This document shows, in pieces, positions 6,476 to 9,200 of a stretch of DNA of 9,200 nucleotides. This DNA comes from an uncultured Paraburkholderia sp. (lineage in GTDB: Bacteria; Pseudomonadota; Gammaproteobacteria; Burkholderiales; Burkholderiaceae), in NCBI GenBank assembly GCA_937917025.1, contig CALFSF010000467.1, forward strand, positions 1 through 9,200. The letters are read 5' to 3'. Position 1 is the stretch's first letter, and each line of letters opens with the position of its first letter. Made by a program: the position numbers and the translations under genes. The notes beneath the pieces were generated by a model, which worked only from the letters and a program-made list of their open reading frames with translations, made no database searches and had not been told where the DNA came from.

Positions 6476-6516
6476 GAGCCCGCGGTCAGCCTCCCTGGCG
6501 CCGCGGGTTCTTTTTT
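6476..6516 (+). terminator. Strong intrinsic terminator upstream of the parA-like gene
   Basis: GAGCCCGCGG (6476-6485) pairs with CCGCGGGTTC (6501-6510), including one G-U pair, around a 15-base loop and is followed by six T (6511-6516). It would stop rightward transcription about 45 bp before the parA-like start. A second CCGCGGG at 6534-6540 could compete for the left arm. Confidence 0.75.
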
Positions 6517-6523
6517 CTTCGCC

Positions 6524-6561
6524 GGTTCATCGACCGCGGGTGCGGCTGAGGACGATGAACC
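6524..6561 (+). promoter_or_regulatory. Perfect inverted repeat abutting the parA-like start codon
   Basis: GGTTCATCG (6524-6532) and CGATGAACC (6553-6561) are exact inverted copies separated by 20 bases; the right arm ends at the base before ATG 6562. The likely ribosome site GAGGA (6548-6552) lies in the loop beside the right arm. Spacing of about 29 bp centre to centre suggests an operator for a dimeric or tetrameric repressor, or a translational stem. Confidence 0.55.
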
Positions 6562-7422
6562 ATGAAATCGCTTCTGATCATTTCGGCAAAGGGTAATTCG
6601 GGCAGAACGATGCTGACCTGCCTGTTTGCCCGTCACCTGCATCGCATCAACCATTGGCGCGTGCTCGTGCTGGACCTGGCTGAGCCGCCGCGCTGCGCAC
6701 AGATGCTCGCCGGCCGCGGACATGACACGACAGGCTCCGGCAACCGTGCGCCGGATCTGCCCGAGTGCGCCAGCCCGCTAACGGGTGGGTGCCTTCGCGT
6801 CCTCAGCGCCGACGCCATCGACGCTCTGCGCTCGCGCGATGATCCCGCACGCACCCGCTATTACGCGAACCTTCGTCACCTGCTGTCTGTCGTGGCGCCG
6901 TGGTTCGACGTGTGCCTGATCGATGCGCCTATCCTGCCCGACCTGCGCGCTGTCTGTGCGGAGGCGCTGGCGGATGCGGTGCTGAGCCCACTCGCGATGT
7001 CGCCGGACTGTATCGGATGCGCTTCCGAGGTCATCAACGGCACATACGGAATCCGCAATGTCCGCGCGCGACTGAATCCGGCATTGCGCTTTGCCGGGCT
7101 TCTGCCGGTTGTCGACCTCCCTTCGTCGATGGAAGAGCCGTGGATGAAGGTGATGGAAACGACGCTGCGTGAGTGGCTGATCGTAGACCGGGCCTTTCCC
7201 CACGGATACGCGTGGCTGCCTCGTATGCGGTCCGTTATGAGGTCCGTCGGGCGCGTTGAAAAACGCCCGGCGCCGCGCGGTTACGTTGCCGCGCAGGACG
7301 TCGGAGTAGCCGAAGCGTCGCGGACGGTGACGGCCTGTCTGAATGTGCTCACACGGCGGCTTGATGCAATCGGGAACGATGCGGTGCACGGCCTCCGCGA
7401 TGCGGAGGTGTGTGATGCATGA
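6562..7422 (+). CDS. ParA/MinD-like ATPase with altered Walker A motif
   Basis: ParA-type ATPases partition DNA or position protein complexes by ATP-driven dimerisation. The 286-residue protein starts with the usual strand and P-loop: LLIISAKGNSGRTMLT at residues 4-19. Compared with the family motif KGGxGKT, the signature lysine Lys10 is kept, but the phosphate-binding lysine is Arg15 (codon AGA, one transition from AAA). Asp38 in VLVLDLAEPP and Asp121 of the Walker B strand FDVCLIDAPILPD are present. The C-terminal third is rich in basic residues and has no clear family match. GAGGA lies nine bases before ATG 6562. The gene leads the transfer operon and overlaps the next gene by eight bases, so it may act in transfer or maintenance rather than being a free parAB system; no parB is seen. 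Nucleotide binding or hydrolysis may be impaired. Confidence 0.8.
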   Translation: MKSLLIISAKGNSGRTMLTCLFARHLHRINHWRVLVLDLAEPPRCAQMLAGRGHDTTGSGNRAPDLPECASPLTGGCLRVLSADAIDALRSRDDPARTRYYANLRHLLSVVAPWFDVCLIDAPILPDLRAVCAEALADAVLSPLAMSPDCIGCASEVINGTYGIRNVRARLNPALRFAGLLPVVDLPSSMEEPWMKVMETTLREWLIVDRAFPHGYAWLPRMRSVMRSVGRVEKRPAPRGYVAAQDVGVAEASRTVTACLNVLTRRLDAIGNDAVHGLRDAEVCDA

Positions 7423-7942
7423 CGCTGCCATCTCATTCGATATTGCGGTCACCGGTCGCGCGTTGCTGCGGGCGTTGCGCCGCTGGTCAACCGTCATCGC
7501 AGCATTCGTCGGTATATCAATCCTGGCGCCGGGCACTGCCCGTGCCGACGACCGGGGCTGCCAGGTGATCCTGTGCCTGTCCAATCCCGGTGGTCCTGAA
7601 CAGTACGGTGAGTGCGTCCCGCCAATCGAGAAACTGTGGGCGGCCTTGCGCCACGGCGACCCTTTTCCGACCTGCGACTTCGGCGCAGATGGCGCACAGG
7701 GAACGTCGGCGGTGAACATCTTTGCGAGTGCCGGTTACTGCCGTGAGGATCTTCTGTACCGGGGTGGCCCCGAGCAGAGCGAGCTGCTGTGCAATGCGCG
7801 TGGCGCGATCAACGTCGAGATCGACGGCGCACTGTACACGCGGGTCTGGTGGGATGCGAGAGGTCCGGACCGCACGATCACGGAGTTCTACGGGGCTGGC
7901 AGTACGGCGGTTCCGTATGAGCCGACCCAGTCGGCTAAATGA
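7415..7942 (+). CDS. TrbM/KikA-like exported conjugation protein
   Basis: A 175-residue protein of the TrbM/KikA pattern found in conjugative plasmids. The signal segment is hydrophobic residues 25-43 with likely cleavage after TARA at residue 44. The mature part begins with the family core CQVILCLSNPGGP, then ECVPPIEKLWAALRHGDPFP and TC. Six cysteines (49, 54, 67, 87, 109, 126) suggest three disulfides in the periplasm. ATG 7415 was chosen because GGAGG lies seven bases upstream; it overlaps the preceding gene by eight bases. Proteins of this family are needed for efficient transfer of some plasmids, but their exact role is unclear. In IncN-type plasmids kikA lies near the virB1-virB2-virB3 homologues, as here (from memory). 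Confidence 0.8.
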   Translation: MHDAAISFDIAVTGRALLRALRRWSTVIAAFVGISILAPGTARADDRGCQVILCLSNPGGPEQYGECVPPIEKLWAALRHGDPFPTCDFGADGAQGTSAVNIFASAGYCREDLLYRGGPEQSELLCNARGAINVEIDGALYTRVWWDARGPDRTITEFYGAGSTAVPYEPTQSAK

Positions 7943-7989
7943 TTTCTGGAGCTGGAGTACAGGCGCTCTGTCGGAAAGGGAGGTGGCGA

Positions 7990-8637
7990 ATGATTCCGCT
8001 CGCCGCATTTCTTGTCCTGACACAGCAGTGCGCGCCGGCCGTGGCGCCAGCCACGATGGCAGCCATCGTGCGGGTCGAGTCAGGCTTCAACCCGTACGCG
8101 ATCGGCGTGGTAAGCGGCCGGCTCGAGCGGCAGCCTGCGAATCTCGATGAGGCCGTTGCGACGACACGCGCACTGGAGGCCGACGGGTGGAATTACAGCG
8201 CAGGACTCGCACAGGTGAACCGCGCGAACTGCGTCCGGCTCGGGCTGACGCCGCAGGCCGTTTTCGATCCTTGCCGCAATCTCGCCGCCGGCGCGGCCAT
8301 TCTCCAGGGCTGCTTCGAGCGCGCGAGGCTCAGGCATCCGGAAGCGCAGAACGCATTGCGCGCGGGGCTCTCGTGCTACGCGAGCGGAGACTTTTCCAGC
8401 GGGTTCCGGACGGGCTATGTGCAGCGGGTCGTCGCCCAGGCTGCGCGGCCGGATCCGGTGGTTCCGGCCATTACCACCGATGTTCCGCCCATTCGCGTCA
8501 TTCCCTCCCGACCGGCGGCCGCGCGATCCGACCCATCCCGTAGTCGCGCTGGCTTCGGGTCCCCCGGGGACGGCAGGACGGACCAGAAGGCCGGTCAGGC
8601 AGACGATATGACGCAGGACAGCGCTGTGGTGTTCTGA
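7990..8637 (+). CDS. virB1: VirB1-like lytic transglycosylase of a type IV secretion system
   Basis: VirB1 cuts peptidoglycan glycan strands so that the secretion channel can be assembled across the periplasm. In this 215-residue protein the catalytic glutamate is Glu30 in IVRVESGFNPYAIGVV. The supporting motifs follow: WNYSAGLAQVNRANC at about residues 67-81, FDPCRNLAAGAAIL, and SCYASGDFSSGF with the GYVQRVV segment. The core ends near residue 155, followed by a proline- and arginine-rich tail of about 60 residues, a common linker-like extension. The N-terminus is hydrophobic but short for a signal peptide, with only MIPLAAFLVL before Gln-Gln-Cys; export may rely on it or on a longer start. 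AAGGGAGG lies six bases before ATG 7990. It is 47 bp after the TrbM-like gene. Confidence 0.93.
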   Translation: MIPLAAFLVLTQQCAPAVAPATMAAIVRVESGFNPYAIGVVSGRLERQPANLDEAVATTRALEADGWNYSAGLAQVNRANCVRLGLTPQAVFDPCRNLAAGAAILQGCFERARLRHPEAQNALRAGLSCYASGDFSSGFRTGYVQRVVAQAARPDPVVPAITTDVPPIRVIPSRPAAARSDPSRSRAGFGSPGDGRTDQKAGQADDMTQDSAVVF

Positions 8638-8672
8638 GCAAGCAGAGACAACGTGTGTGACAGGAGCAATTC

Positions 8673-9014
8673 ATGAAATCAGGACTACATATCAAGTATA
8701 AAGGGATTTCGCCGCAGTTTCGGATGCCCGGATCGGCGCGACATGCCTGGCGCAGCCTCGCGATTGTGCCCATGGTGATGCAGACGGTAACGCCGGCATA
8801 CGCGCAGCTCTCGCAGGTCAACACGCTGCTCACGACGATCCAGACCACGCTGCTTAGCGTGGGTGCGGTGGTGTGCTCGATCTCGATCATCTGGGCGGGC
8901 TTCAAGATGATGTTCCAGCATGCGCGCTTTGGCGACATTGCCAACGTGTTCATCGGCGGCCTGTTCGTGGGCTGCGCCACGGTGATCGCGGCGATGCTGA
9001 TCCCGACGAGCTGA
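8673..9014 (+). CDS. virB2: VirB2/TrbC-like major pilin of a type IV secretion system
   Basis: VirB2 is the subunit of the conjugative pilus, inserted in the inner membrane before assembly. The 113-residue precursor has a long signal peptide with basic residues to position 27, a hydrophobic core, and cleavage expected after PAYA at residue 44. The mature protein of about 69 residues has two membrane helices, LLSVGAVVCSISIIWAGFKM (61-79) and VFIGGLFVGCATVIAAMLI (92-110), joined by a short basic loop FQHARFGDIA. This is the standard pilin hairpin, and IWAGFKMMF is a typical VirB2 turn. GGAG precedes ATG 8673 by several bases, 35 bp after virB1. Confidence 0.92.
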   Translation: MKSGLHIKYKGISPQFRMPGSARHAWRSLAIVPMVMQTVTPAYAQLSQVNTLLTTIQTTLLSVGAVVCSISIIWAGFKMMFQHARFGDIANVFIGGLFVGCATVIAAMLIPTS

Positions 9015-9027
9015 GGCGGAGGCGCAC

Positions 9028-9135
9028 ATGAATCCGCGCATGAATCCACTGAGGGATCCCGTCTTCAAGGGCTGCACGCGACCCGCGATGCTCTGGGGTG
9101 TGCCGCCCTCCTTGTCGACGGAGAGGCGGAGATAG
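9028..9135 (+). pseudogene. virB3: virB3 5' end, broken at a chimeric junction
   Basis: VirB3 is a small inner-membrane subunit of the type IV secretion channel. After GGCGGAGGCG, ATG 9028 opens a frame reading RDPVFKGCTRPAMLWGVP, the conserved beginning of VirB3, 13 bp after virB2. Normally hydrophobic residues of the first membrane helix would follow. Instead the frame reads PSLSTERRR and stops at TAG 9133-9135 after 35 codons. The membrane segments, and hence function, are lost. The change happens near 9105, where opposite-strand coding for a serine recombinase begins. If virB3 continues elsewhere, its remainder lies beyond the window. Confidence 0.85.
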
Positions 9136-9182
9136 ACGTAGGCGCGCTTCTGGCCTTTACCGTTAGGTGCTTTCTTCATCAT
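9102..9182 (-). pseudogene. N-terminal fragment of a serine site-specific recombinase
   Basis: On the minus strand ATG 9182, preceded by GAGGG five bases upstream, begins a frame with a basic opening KKAPNGKGQK followed by RAYVYLRLSVDKEGG. The pattern Y-x-R-x-S-x-D is the N-terminal core of serine recombinases, whose serine makes the covalent link to DNA; here it is the serine of YLRLS. Codons up to about 9102 fit the family. Beyond them the frame runs into sequence that is clearly the antisense of virB3, so the remaining catalytic and DNA-binding domains are missing. The gene is therefore cut after about 27 codons. Identification rests on a short motif, so another resolvase-like protein is possible. 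Confidence 0.65.
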
Positions 9183-9200
9183 CAATGCCCTCGAACAATC

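Larger units (their letters stand above)
5927..6561. other. Intergenic stretch with repeats and terminators ahead of the transfer operon
   Basis: About 635 bp. It holds one weak open frame (5954-6181), a run of eight T (6206-6213), a degenerate 20-bp direct repeat, two strong intrinsic terminators and the leader of the parA-like gene. Between 6255 and 6415 no feature could be supported. The layout isolates the operon starting at 6562 from transcription on its left. Confidence 0.6.

Noticed and set aside
6778..7719. A 313-codon minus-strand open frame.
   Set aside because: It lies antisense to the ParA-like and TrbM-like genes, which have clear motifs and ribosome sites. Long antisense frames are common in GC-rich coding DNA.
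8685..9185. A 166-codon minus-strand frame spanning virB2 and the recombinase start.
   Set aside because: Only its first 27 or so codons look like a recombinase. The rest is the mirror of virB2 and virB3 and has no domain of its own.

Overview
The window is GC-rich DNA that looks like Burkholderia, Paraburkholderia or a close relative. The evidence is a porin of the burkholderial type, strong G/C third-position preference and familiar protein styles. It reads as ordinary metabolic DNA on the left, a patchwork of small accessory genes and gene remnants in the middle, and the head of a conjugation (type IV secretion) operon on the right. Assignments rest on recognised motifs and were not checked by database search.

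Left (1-2609, all +): the C-terminal two thirds of an amidase-signature hydrolase, a protein of the 'amino acid synthesis' (DUF1185-type) family that overlaps it by ATGA, and an outer-membrane general porin. Together they suggest uptake and hydrolysis of an amide-type substrate, which is not identified.

Middle (2610-6561): a frameshifted zinc-ribbon remnant on the minus strand (related in pattern to phage Ogr/Delta regulators); a leader with inverted repeats; an AlpA-type excisionase/regulator followed, with ATGA overlap, by a small protein resembling phage antitermination Q or sigma region 4; a gene-poor stretch; a complete vapBC toxin-antitoxin pair on the minus strand with a near-consensus promoter and a repeated operator; a three-helix membrane protein gene broken by one in-frame TGA; then about 630 bp with a weak ORF, a 20-bp direct repeat and two strong intrinsic terminators.

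Right (6562-9200): a ParA-like ATPase with an altered Walker A lysine, a TrbM/KikA-type exported protein, a VirB1 lytic transglycosylase, a VirB2 pilin and the start of virB3, closely packed as one operon. The operon starts just after the terminators, and a perfect 9-bp inverted repeat abuts the parA-like start codon. virB3 stops matching its family after about 26 codons. From there the DNA encodes, on the opposite strand, the first 27 or so residues of a serine recombinase carrying the catalytic YLRLS motif. Both genes are broken at the same point, near 9102-9108. This is the most unusual feature of the window and marks a rearrangement or insertion inside the transfer operon.
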